This document shows positions 27,019 through 37,803 of a stretch of DNA of 64,000 bases, piece by piece (position 1 is the first letter of the stretch; every line of letters begins with the position of its first letter). The stretch comes from Dichotomocladium elegans (Eukaryota > Mucoromycota > Mucoromycetes > Mucorales > Lichtheimiaceae). The notes under the pieces are model-generated. The model was not told the DNA's origin. It did no database searches and saw nothing but the letters and a program-made list of their open reading frames with translations. The position numbers and the translations under genes are program-made. The stretch lies in contig JAIXMN010000014.1 in the NCBI GenBank assembly GCA_025716815.1, positions 310,001 to 374,000 of the forward strand, in the 5' to 3' direction.

Positions 27019-27513
27019 ATGATTCCTCCCAGGGTACCACCAACTATGCTGCAACCAATTCCTCCTGTTATCCAACAACAACTACTAGACGTCAATGGTG
27101 GCGATACTGCTACTAACTCTCAGGCAACAGCAGCAACAACAAGACCAAATATGAGATGGATCGCAGCTGAAGAAGAAGTTCTCATTAATGCGGTCAAAGA
27201 CAAATGGGATGTTCTCAATGCAACAAAGAGTACCATGCCGATTGATCGTGTTTGGGATCAAATATTCAAAGAATACTACGAAAAGCAATCTGCGGGGCAA
27301 CCACGTCGATCTCGTAACACTGTTCAAATTCGGGGACAACGGCGACAAGAAGCAAAACGACGACGAGAAGAAAACCGTGCTTTCCGGAACGAGCTTCTTA
27401 CTGCTCATCATGTGCTTATGCGGTTGTCACATACCACTCTTTCTGTTGATGGTCGTCGCCATGATGACAGTAGTAAAAATAATGGAAATGATAATAGCGA
27501 AAGTCAACGATAA
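27019..27513 (+). CDS. Myb/SANT-like DNA-binding protein of the Harbinger element
   Basis: 164 aa. A Pro-rich start is followed by a trihelix/Myb-like domain: NMRWIAAEEEVLINAVKDKW, then a second helix around PIDRVWDQIFKEYYEKQS and a third around RSRNTVQIRGQRRQEAKRRR, with the tryptophan spacing of SANT-like domains. A basic linker and an Asn/Asp/Ser-rich tail follow. In PIF/Harbinger elements this protein helps the transposase bind ends and enter the nucleus. An upstream frame from ATG 26809 (39 codons, PKRP-rich, then stop) may be a first exon, but I could not join it cleanly. The frame at 27019 itself is intact. Confidence 0.65.
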   Translation: MIPPRVPPTMLQPIPPVIQQQLLDVNGGDTATNSQATAATTRPNMRWIAAEEEVLINAVKDKWDVLNATKSTMPIDRVWDQIFKEYYEKQSAGQPRRSRNTVQIRGQRRQEAKRRREENRAFRNELLTAHHVLMRLSHTTLSVDGRRHDDSSKNNGNDNSESQR

Positions 27514-27633
27514 AAAGTATTTGATTTCTAAGTTATACTTCTTTTTCCATACCAATAAACTCTTCAGGTACTGATAGAGATTAACAAGTAAATGTTTATG
27601 ACAAGGCGTAAAAAATTAATATAAATCTCTAGT

Positions 27634-27817
27634 ATTATTCATCGAGAGGTGGATCAAGCGATTGTGTGTCATCAATCTTTCCTTTATTGTCGAGAGAATT
27701 TTAAATAAATTTGTCTGTGGTACACTAATTGTATTCTATATTATTGATCGAGAGAGCGAGATAGAGCAATGGGACGGGGTGGGTGGGACAATCGCTTGAT
27801 CCACCATCTCGAATAAT
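27634..27817. repeat. 184-bp segment bounded by about 30-bp imperfect inverted repeats
   Basis: The left arm 27634-27665 (ATTATTC...GGATCAAGCGATTGT) is the reverse complement of the right arm 27788-27817 (ACAATCGCTTGATCC...GAATAAT), apart from a 3-nt and a 1-nt indel. It lies exactly between the convergent ends of the Myb-like gene and the transposase. It could be a nested MITE or a hairpin in overlapping 3' ends. Confidence 0.75.
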
Positions 27818-27834
27818 GGGAGAAGGCGTTCGGC

Positions 27835-29519
27835 CTACGGCCTCCGCCGTGAAGTCACATAATCCCTCAATTTATCTCTACGTTGTTCTGCTAAGATCAG
27901 ACGTTCTCTATCAGACATCGATCGACGTGGTTGTGGATTGATTGCTAAGACAGATTCAACTTCTTCTTCTTCGTTTTCTTCTTCATTGCTCAATGGCAGA
28001 ATTGTCTTGCTGTACAATTGGAACCGATATCATTCTCATCTCTCAAATGCTGATGGTCGTCATTTCGTCAATGCAAAATAAATCCTGCATAAATGGTACG
28101 ACTTAATCGTTGTTCGTCGCACATGTAAAATATTGCTCCAAAAAGCTCCATCTCGAAACAAGGACGCCGAAAGCTCTTTCAATAACCATACGCATCGACG
28201 AATGCAGTTTGTTGTATTTTTTTTTCATAATAACCAAGGAATGGTCTTCTTTGATTCGGCATAAGATGTCATCATGTATGGGTCCAGAGTAAAAGCTGAA
28301 TCTATTTGCAAAGCATAATAGATTAAGAGATTATCACTTACTCAAAGTTATATTATTATTTACCTGCTAATATATATGCTCTATCTGGACACATTTCTTT
28401 ATAATTTCTTCTAAACACCTTTCTAATGCTGATCGTTGGAAAACAGGTTTATCATGGGTTCTGCCTATTATTTTGAATTGATAATTTACATGTTATGAGA
28501 GAGCAACCTTTTATTGATCTGATGATTTACCTGATTGTCCAGGATGAACGAATGTGAAACGTAAGTCCGCATCACAAGCAGCAATGGCAGACATTGAATA
28601 AACGTTATGTCTATCGACGAACCTTGCTCCCCATTTTGCAGATGGATGATTTTAAAAAGTTTACTATCAATCGCACCAATTGCACCTGGAAGTTTACCAA
28701 CCACCGCGAAAGGATTATTGCCACTGCCATCGTGCACATGATTGAAACGAAATGCGCCTTCAACTTTTTGGATTCGGTCACCAGTAGGCCAAGAGATTCG
28801 ACGTCCTTCCTTGTCAAGGAGTGCTCCAAAAATCGATCAGAAAAGCTGTGGGATTATTCTTGGGAATATACCATCGTAGCTTCAAACGTATGGTATCCAA
28901 TATGTGCGTATGCGACATGCCAAATAACGCAAGCAATTTGAATGGCAGGAGGTGTAAAATTTGGCGCAGGTGATTGATATTTGGGATGTGTCATAAGATT
29001 GTTAACAAGGAGGGTTGAACGAGAGTGCAGTGGATGGCGTAAACAGACAATAATAAGTCGTGAGACTCGAAGGTAGTGAACTTTATCAGAGAAAAGAACA
29101 ACGATTCGCAATACGAGTGTACGTCTGTATAAACCAAACCGCTAGCGGAGTGGCCCTCACTACTATTTTTGATATCGCGACACAAATCACTCAGGACATG
29201 ACAGAGAGACCAAACAGTTTATTCTTTGGGCCTTGGGATTCGGTGAGCACGGAAATCGATAGGCAGTGCTGCCATTTCTTCTGCTACACCAATTGCACTA
29301 ATGAAATAGTACATTGGTATACGGCTGTCTTCATATTAATTGTCTTCGTCGTCCACTTCATTTTCCTCTTCTTCATCGAATTAACTGATGGCGGCTTGTA
29401 ACAAAGTGAGATGCTGCTGGATTTGCAGGAACCATTGTTGCAAGGCGTTGACGCTGTTCATCCGACAAAGTACGAGAAGGAGTGATTATCTTAGTGTTGT
29501 TGCTGTTGCTGTTATTCAT
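27835..29519 (-). pseudogene. PIF/Harbinger (DDE) transposase, frameshifted and with internal stops
   Basis: Pieces in order on the minus strand: an N-terminal ATG at 29519, an acidic FDEEEENEVDDEDN segment followed by TAA, a segment ending RIPRPKE followed by a second TAA, RRISWPTGDRIQKVEG, VVGKLPGAIGAIDSKLFK (first catalytic Asp), NVYSMSAIAACDADLRFT (second Asp), a THDKPVF segment, DRAYILADSAF, LHSSMRMVIERAFGVL (catalytic Glu) and a C-terminal LAEQRRDKLRDYV ending at 27835. These match HARBI1-like transposases. Frame changes occur near the CTTTTTAAAATC run (about 28650), in the THDKPVF-to-DRAYILAD region and at the A9 run near 28225. Two apparent introns (gtaaat...ag) interrupt it. The copy is dead. 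Confidence 0.8.
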
Positions 29520-30065
29520 TTTTTTTGTATTTCGGATCACAAAACAGTTATAGTAGAGACCATTGCTTAGCACTTCAGAGTTCTTTTTTGAAAGCTCTAA
29601 GCATATCCTTTTTTGGCTGATCCCCATTAGAAAAGCATTTTTCAAGGATGAATTTCTTCGACGAAAAACTTAAAAAAATAATGCGTCATATGGTAACACT
29701 AAAAATGGTGTCCTTTGAGAGTTTTATACAAATTAAGACTTCAGGAGGTGCTTGAGAGCATACTTTGTTTTTGAACCATAAAAGGGAATTCTGTTTTAGT
29801 TGCCTGCTCAACTGGGTGTGTAAGGGGACAAAAGGTTGCTTGTCAGTAAGCAACAGTATGCACTCGACATCTTAGACGGTCAAATTCAAGGAAGCTTTAT
29901 GTAAGATCCCACACCGACAAATGCTCTTCCACCATGTAGTTTTGGGACAGCTGTTTCCCTTCCTTGTGGTACATGCCTGCGCCATTGCCGGTTGCTGAAG
30001 AGCAGCGGGGTGGAAAAAATATAAAAAGCGGACCAACCTGCTTTTCTGCCGCATAAAACTTTCAC
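29520..30065. other. Spacer with the F-box gene core promoter
   Basis: No gene is seen. ATATAAAAAGCGG at 30019-30031 is a TATA box 35-45 nt before the F-box ATG. Confidence 0.5.
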
Positions 30066-31701
30066 ATGGATACTTTGCCCACTGAGATTTTCCACTTAAT
30101 TCTTTGTTTTCTGGACGAGAAAGATTGGATAGAGTGCCTCCACGTATCCCGGTTCTGGCGTGCAGAGGTACCGATTGCAGTGGGTCTCCTGTTTACTCAC
30201 TTGACAATCAATGCTGAGACAAGGGCATATCTGAATGTTGTTCATCATTTTCCTTCCCTTTGTCGATTGACGATGTGGGAGCTGATCCCTCTAAAAGGGA
30301 TACCTCCGGTGCAGATAACAGGAATAGGTAAGGATATAATGTGCGCTCCGTCCTACATATCATACTCCAGGGAACTTATTCAGCAGAGAAATACGTCTAC
30401 ACATCGCAGAATACCCGAACTACTTGTTCCCCACCGCCGCTGAGGCGATAGTTGCTTTCAAGGAGCATGCAGCACACATTGAATCGTTATCATTTTGTAT
30501 CAAAGTGGACCAGCAATCGGATGTTATTTACTATCTCCTAGCATCATGCCCAGACTTGAAGCGTCTGCGAGTCATTGCCGGCAATAACGCGGTCTATACC
30601 ACGAGCTATTACCCATTTGATGCTCATACCGTGGGATATTACCCAAAGTACCTCTTCCACGGAGGATGTCACTCGAGCCTCGTCGTTCTTGATGTTGATG
30701 CTTTTGATCGAATCGACATATACGATAGTCTGCTTCCCTTGTGTCCCAATCTCCGATTTATTCGCTTTCGTCGCCTTTATGACCACCTTCAAGAGGAACT
30801 TTCACCCAGAGTCATACTTGGCTTATATCCCAAGCTGACCCATCTATGGATATCAAAAAAGTCATCAAGCGAAATGGAGCATTTTGAGCGCTCGTGGTCA
30901 CGCGATGTAGAAGCCGCAATACCGTCCTCGTCCGATCATTTGCATTTCCTTTATTATGATCTTGGTGAATGGGACGTCAGTCCTGCGGCTGGATCACTCG
31001 AAGAAGTATACCTTGCTCGTCTGTGGAGAGGCGCTCGTATCGGCACCGCGTGTCTCAAAGTGTTCGAGTGTAACACGATTGATGCAGCCGATGATCTCAT
31101 CTGCCTCATCCGCCAGAGCCCGTATATGGAACGACTCTCGATCTGCAGCGGGAAACTATACGCCTCTGAGGACCTGAATGCTTTTCGGGGAATTATAACA
31201 GCCCTGGGTACGTTGACCCATCTGCGATCACTTCGGCTGCCCAGCACGTATTCACTCGTCACGCTCTCACAGTTCTTTTCCCCAGCCATGTACGACTCTG
31301 TCGAGACGCTCTTCGTGTCCTCCTGGGATTGGGCGACTCCACCCACTCATCCATCTCAGTTTGACTTTCTGACATTCTTCAGAAGGTTAAAAGTCCTCCA
31401 CCTCCAATTCACGAAGAAAGAGTACGTCATGATGCTGCCACCGTTACCTACCGTCAAGCATATCAATCTCCACTTCACAAAAGGACTGCATTACATATCC
31501 ATGGTATATCTGGCAGGATTTGAGACCTTGGGACTTCACCACTGCTGGGGAACTCAATACAGCTCTCTTGACCGTGTCATTGCCTCGAGCAATAAGCTTC
31601 GTGAAGTGACCATTATCGATTCGTCGATTGATTCAGCCATGGCTAAGGACTTTACTGAGAAAATAGGAAAGCGAGCCAAAATCATAATAAACCCTTCATA
31701 A
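30066..31701 (+). CDS. F-box / leucine-rich-repeat-like protein
   Basis: Probable SCF ubiquitin-ligase substrate adaptor. Exons 30066-30327 and 30389-31701 give 524 aa. The F-box is at the N-terminus: LPTEIFHLILCFL followed by DWIECLHVSRFWR. The rest is an irregular LRR-like solenoid (LKRLRVI, LTHLWISKK, LTHLRSLRLPSTYS, LKVLHLQF, VKHINLHF). Proteins of this build are numerous in Mucoromycota. The intron acceptor is CAGCAGAG, one step past the first AG, because only that choice keeps the frame. Substrate is unknown. Confidence 0.8.
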
Positions 31702-32205
31702 TCATCCGAATGGCAAATCTATTTAGGATACTCCAATACCGGCCAATTGAAGAAATACGGCCGAAGCCGATCAATCTATGTATGCTTCTTGCTGCTTGTA
31801 TAAAGAGATGTCGTACCAAATTATCCACAATACATGGCAATAGGCTCCTTGTACATGAATGGGTATTGTTCTTTCCACATTTATCCATGATGGTACATAT
31901 GTCTACTACTTACAGTAGGTTTTCTTCGGGTCTTAGTGTAGTGGGAAGGAGTCAGCAGAGATTTGCTGGACCACCAGAAAAACTGCGAGCCAAGGTTGCG
32001 CATGGCGATGTATTCGCGCCTGTGGAACATCAGTTGGCGGTCCGCCATGCCTTGGGCTCTCCCTGGCGCCTGTACCTTTTTTTTCATCCTACTTCTCAGC
32101 CCAACCTATTTTGGCTATTTTGTTTTTCTTGGCTTCATAAAGCAACCCTCCCCCTTCCCTCCCCTCTCCCTCGCTCTTTTTTCTCAAGACTGTAACACTC
32201 CAGCA
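31702..32205. other. Spacer upstream of the reductase-acyltransferase fusion gene
   Basis: The plus-strand frame that runs into the next gene from 31963 is low-complexity and precedes a pyrimidine-rich leader (32140-32200). I read it as 5' UTR and promoter. Nothing else is recognisable. Confidence 0.5.
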
Positions 32206-35200
32206 ATGGCTGATGTGCCTACTATCTCCATCACGAAGCCTGACATGGAGTCACAGGGCACGCCTCAGCGAAGTCCGTCGAGTCCGTCTCCACCAGGATC
32301 CCCCACCATATTTGACGTCGTCAAGAACATGGAGGCGTTAGACAGAGATGATATGTACGAGAAAGATATCACAGCCGAAGAGGAACACCCGAATGACGCT
32401 TCAGAAGAACATGGAGACGATCAGCAAGGAAAGAATGGTTTTCAAAACGAAGGCGATGGCAGTGCAAACACAGATTCGCCACAACTATCAGATCACGATG
32501 CACCAAACCCACAGATGCATACCGTTGAACAATTAGAGGTTGCCAGCGCATCTCCAGACCCCCGAGAATTCTATGCCGATAAGACCGTTCTTCTTACCGG
32601 CGCCACGGGTTTTGTCGGCAAAGCACTCTTATGGAAGCTGCTTACCCTCGACGTCAAGAAAGTCTATGTTCTCGTCCGCACAGGTGTACGCCGCTTCGGT
32701 TCAACCGGCGATCGAGTATACGACGACATCCTGTCAAATAAAGTGAGCAGCCTTCTAGCATGCGGAGGATGTTATTTCCGAAGAAATAGAAAACTGATGA
32801 TACATACGTGTGTCTATGCGTGTGCGGGTGTGTATAGGCCTTTGTGGCGCTGCGCCGATCTATGGGGCCAACGGCTTTTGATAGAATGGTCAAAGTCAAG
32901 ATTCATATTGTCCCGGGTGACTTGTCAAAACCCGGCTTGGGCTTGGCGGACGAGGATCGGAAGATGCTTGTCAAGGAGACAAATGTCATCTTCCACTGCG
33001 GAGCTATTGTAGACGGCAGCGAACCACTCGATATTGTGACGAAGGTAATGAGGGATGGAAGAAGGCTGAAGAATCAGCGGTGCTAATTGGAGTTTATTTT
33101 GAAAGGTGAACGTACTTGGCACGATGGAGCTGGTTGATATTGCAAATGAATGCATGATGCTCGGTGCCTTTATCTTTCTGTCTCCGTTGCAGGTGCAACA
33201 CTCTAGCCCTTTTGAGGACCGCTTGTTCGCTGTGCCTAATCAAGACCCATATAATGTCATCCAGCAAATTTTATCCTCTAAACCAGAAGGTACACAGTGA
33301 ATTGCTAAAAGGATAGGGTCGATGTCGTTCAGCCTAATAGTCATTTTCCCAGATCTCCAGTCTGTTCTGGATAGCTGCAGATTACAATATCCTGATGCAT
33401 ATCTTTTGACAAAGTCTCTCGCCGAACATCTCCTCGCCAAAGAAGTCCAGAAAATACGGGAAAATGGAGCATATCATTATCCCTTGGCTATTCTCCGGTC
33501 AAGTCCCATTGGTCCTAGTGCATGCGAACCACTTGTTGGATGGGTAATTTCGCGTTGTTTGTTCTGAGCGCGGGCTTAGCTGATTTCAGGCTTCTAGGCG
33601 GACGGTGTAAATGGCTTTAATGGAACTATTTTGTTGACAGGGCGGGGGACCCGCGTGATACAACCTGGGAGTGGCGATGCACCAGCCGACGTCGTCCCTG
33701 TCGATTTCGCAGTGCGCATGATTATCGGCTGTGCAGCAACAATTCGTACCCCTTCACGCGATTTCATTATTCCCTCTCCAGACCCTATCATTGATGGTTC
33801 AACAGAGCCCCGCAGAAGCTTGACACTGACCGATAGTGACTCTGTTCGCATTTCCGGATCAGTTGCTGATGACATTTCTATGAGTCGATCATCGTCAGTG
33901 AGCCGGGCTTCTTCTCGAACTTCTGTCCGTGAAGATTCTTTGGTTCTCAAGACTAATGTTTTTCCGTATATTTACCATCTGACCATGACTAATATGCGGT
34001 GTTTGTCCTGGAAGCAAGCGTATGAGCCTATCCGTCAATACTGGATGAGAGCTACGAAAAATATCCTTCCACCTGCGGATGCTTACTTTACCACAAACAC
34101 GGGCCTCAATCGTGCTCGGACTGTCATGAACTCCATCCGCTCGGCAGCGTCCTCCTACATGGCTAGCCCATCACCTAGTGCATCGTCTACATCTGCTGAT
34201 ATTCGAGCAAGAAAGCGCAGCTCGCACCGCTTCAGTAACTATATCGATAAAGCTACACGTCTTCAACCAACAATCCGATCGCTCTATAAAACAACATCCG
34301 TGAGCGACACAAACGCCGCAGTTTTGAGGCATGTTCTGCAAACAACAGAGGTTGACCCACACAGCATCGTCCCGGAAGATGTGGATCATGGCTTTTGGAG
34401 GAATTATTTCCTGAATGCATGCTACGGCATTCACTTTTTCGTATGCGCAGAACCAAATTTACGTCTTCCTGTGCCCTTATTGGGCTGGACGTGCGCCTTG
34501 AGGCCATACGATGTACACGGCGATGATGCTGGTCGTCTTATTGATCGACAAGCTGAGAGCGCTGTATTTTCACCAGATCAAATCGCAAAACGAATTACGC
34601 GTATGGTGACACAGATCAAGGATGTCCTCACAAGCAGTGAATACCAGAAAAATGCCCAGGACGACGAACGATGGTTGGGTGACATGGACGACAGCTTAGA
34701 TGACTGGAGTCAGGATGCTGCGGTTTTCAACTCAGATAAAGAAGCGAGGATGGTGTTGGGCAAATGGCGAAAGAAGGTCGGAAGTCATGATGACAAGGTT
34801 AAAATTGTGATCCTCAATGACAGGCGAGTCAACAATGCCATCCACCAGGTACAAACGGCAGAATTGTCGCACTCTTGCGCATGCATTCTAATCCGAACAT
34901 ACGGACTAGATTATAAGTAATGCTGGAGTGCCAAAACAAACTGCAATTAACGAAGCAAACGTAAGCCTCGACTCACAAATTGAGAGAGATGTAAAAATAA
35001 CCACACCAAATGTATAGAAAATTCTGGTCCGCATGAGCGAACGAACACAGCTCCAGTTCGTTTGGTTTGCTGGACACTTTCTGAAGTCATTATTTGACGA
35101 CATGTTTGAGAATGTCCGCATTCAAGAAGACAGCATCCGTCGAGTTAGTTTTATTACGATACGCGAAAATATCTCGGACTAATAATAAGTTTTGTAGATT

Positions 35201-37803
35201 CATGCCGCTACGCTCGGAAAACGTGTGGTGTACGTTCCGGTAACGAAGAGTGTTTTGGATCCTCTTCTTGTTTGGTATATTGCTATCCGTTACCAGCTAC
35301 CTGTCCCAGCATTCGCTTGCGATGAATGTAGGTGCACTTTATCCTGCACAGAATAGGCAGTCCTTTAATTCAGTTTTCGACAGCCCTTGCCCAGCTCGGT
35401 CCTTTATCAGACATCTATAGACTTTCGGGTGCATACTACGTTAAGCGCGATAAACAAGAACGTTCTCCTCTCAACTCCGCTGTCATGGCAGCATATACTC
35501 AGGTTCTCCTTCGTGAACATGGTGCTTTATCCATGACCTTAGAACGGAGTCGCAGTCGCTCCGGCAAATATCAAGCTGCATACGACGATGGTCTGGTTGA
35601 GATGATTGTCGAATCCACACTTCAGTCCAACCAAAACTTCTCGGCCACTAGGGCACGAGTTCCCAGCATGGAAAATAGTCCGCCAGCTTCGCCTGACACC
35701 CCCAGCACAATAGGAAGTCCCACAATGAGCGTCGACAGCTCCATTAGTCATACCCTCAAAGTCCATCGGGACGTATTACTGGTGCCTATCAACATCACGT
35801 ATGAGAGCCTGCCGGAGCTCCCATATCTTTTGAACGATATATTAGATCATCAACCTTCCAAACAGCCTATTGGTCTTAACAAGACATCCTCGCAAGCTTT
35901 TATCCGTCCTAGCGAAGCTGTGGACAGAAGAAACAAAGGAGTCGAGTCCTCCGAAAATCAGCGCAAGTTTGGGCGCGTGCTCGTGGGTGTTGGACGGTTG
36001 GTAAGCGTCCAGGACGCAGTGGAGGAGAGCATGCGTTTAAGCAGGTATATAAAGCAACATTTATGCAAAAATTGTAAACTCACAATATGCAATTGCGTCT
36101 TTCTCTCTTTCTTTTTATAGCGGTTCCGTGAATGATCCTACCGATGAGAGTGTGATTGTCCGAAAGATTACAAAGCAAGTGCAGGAAAACCAGCGCAAGG
36201 CACTTGTTGTGTCTCCTGTTTCGATCGTGGCGAGTATCATTCTTTACGGTCGATCAACCGGCGGCGTATCATTTGGTACGACTGGAAGGGTTCTATTAGG
36301 TGCCATAACTGACATGGGTTTACATAGGCAAAATGAAGGATATGGCAGAATGGCTACGAGCAGAGGTCATCATGCGAGGCTTCCAGATTGACTGGGAGGG
36401 TATGCGACAATGATTTTATAATGGTGTGCAAAGGTTGACACAAACAATGTATCTATAGATGGAGAGGATGTGGCTTCCGTAGTTCTGTATACTTTCCGAC
36501 TCCTTGATGACAGCAGAAATATTATTATTGAGGGCAAGGAAGTGACAGATGACACAAATATTCGGGTGAGCGACCATGCGGATAACGTCCTGGCCCTAGC
36601 ATACTATGCAAATCAGGTAGGATTGTACGCGAAAGGGCCCAAGTGTTTCCTAATCGTTTTTATGGCACCGCGTAGATCATTGACATTTTCCTCTTGGATG
36701 CATTTTTCGCGGTTGTGTACCTCTCTTTCACGGAATCGGCTGTAACGGAAGACGAGTTCATGGACCGATTCCACTTTTTGGTCCAGATATTCGAGCGCGA
36801 GTTTGTTCTGAACTGGGAAATCGACGAGGTAATGCTTTTGATTTACGTGAGAGAGTGCTGCGAAGCTTACCATGTTTATAGCAATTCAAGTCGGTCCTTT
36901 CCATGTACGTGCAACGCAAGGTGATTCGGAAATTGAAGGACGACAAAGGGGTGTCTCGTTTGCAGCTTGCTGCGAACATAGAGAACAATTCTGTTCGCTA
37001 TGAACAGCTCCTATTCCTTGGAAGCATTCTATACCCAACCATTGACTCATACTGGATAACCTCATGCTCTCTTTCGGCATTGGAAGCGGTCCCCATGCTA
37101 CCGCGTAGCATTGTACCGCTTCTAACGCAATGGATCGCGACGCATCTGATTACAGGGCGCCGCACTATATACCGTGAAGTTCTTTCCACCGAGTCGAGCC
37201 GTACTGCGGCGGACATGTTCATGGCGATGGGCTTTTTGAACGAAATCTCAGCTCGACAAAAGCTATCGCCAGATGCCCAGATCCTGCTTCATGAGCTCGG
37301 CATACCGACCTCCGAGTCTCTTATCGTCTTGTCAGGACATAGCAATGGGGAGAAGGTCCAAACTCCTGTCACTTCAGAGGACCCTGCGGAATTGATGGTA
37401 AATATCGCATTCACTACAGCTCAAGGGAAACGAGCTTCTGATCCTCGTCTTGGTTTATTTATTCAAACAGAAGGCACTTATGGCGCAAATCCAGATGAAT
37501 CGTGCCAATTCAAACTTGGCTGATCTCTGCCAACAGATTGACAGCTACCGTCTGGGCAGCACATCGCAACGTGAGACTTTCCAAAACAAGCAAGTCTTTC
37601 AGAAGTGCCTCAAACAAATCAAGGGCATTCTTCAAGCGAATACAAGTTTCGCAAAGAAGCGACAGCTTAGCTTGCCGGAAAATGAGGAGCGGCTGGTTCA
37701 GCTTGTCCATGCTCTCCGTACGAGTAGTACGCCGAGCGTTAGCAGGACCAGAGATACAAGAGCGTTGCGACGCATCTCGGAGGCGTACAGCTTGCGGCAT
37801 TAA
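32206..37803 (+). CDS. Fatty acyl-CoA reductase fused to a GPAT/DHAPAT-like acyltransferase
   Basis: Fifteen exons (32206-32742, 32838-33044, 33106-33289, 33353-33543, 33598-34848, 34910-34960, 35018-35143, 35198-35327, 35374-36044, 36121-36275, 36329-36399, 36459-36616, 36676-36828, 36882-37397, 37471-37803) sum to 4734 nt, exactly 1578 codons. Residues 1-125 are acidic and disordered. The reductase domain (about 128-520) shows the nucleotide-binding TGATGFVG (131-138), catalytic YLLTK (Tyr326, Lys330), LRSSPIGPS and a FAR C-terminal region (FPYIYHLTMTNMRCLSWKQ). Residues about 800-1500 resemble GNPAT/PlsB acyltransferases: RLSGAYYVKR (block II, 908-917), LERSRSRSGK (block III) and LVPINITYESLPEL (block IV). 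Block I reads VPVTKSVLD (862-870), with Thr in place of the HX4D His. In Tetrahymena a bifunctional protein of this order makes ether-lipid precursors. There is no PTS1 (the end is LRH). Confidence 0.88.

Larger units (their letters stand above)
26809..29519. mobile_element. Decayed PIF/Harbinger DNA transposon (Myb-like gene plus transposase)
   Basis: A Myb/SANT-like protein gene on the plus strand and a Harbinger-type transposase on the minus strand face each other end to end, which is the usual two-gene content of PIF/Harbinger elements. The transposase carries stops and frameshifts, so the copy is not autonomous. I could not find convincing outer terminal inverted repeats or a 3-bp target duplication, so the borders given are those of the coding parts only. 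Confidence 0.75.

Noticed and set aside
29110..29160. tRNA-like stretch (GCTAGCGGAGTGGCC)
   Set aside because: No acceptor stem, no B-box GGTTCRANNCC, and it falls inside the Harbinger transposase.
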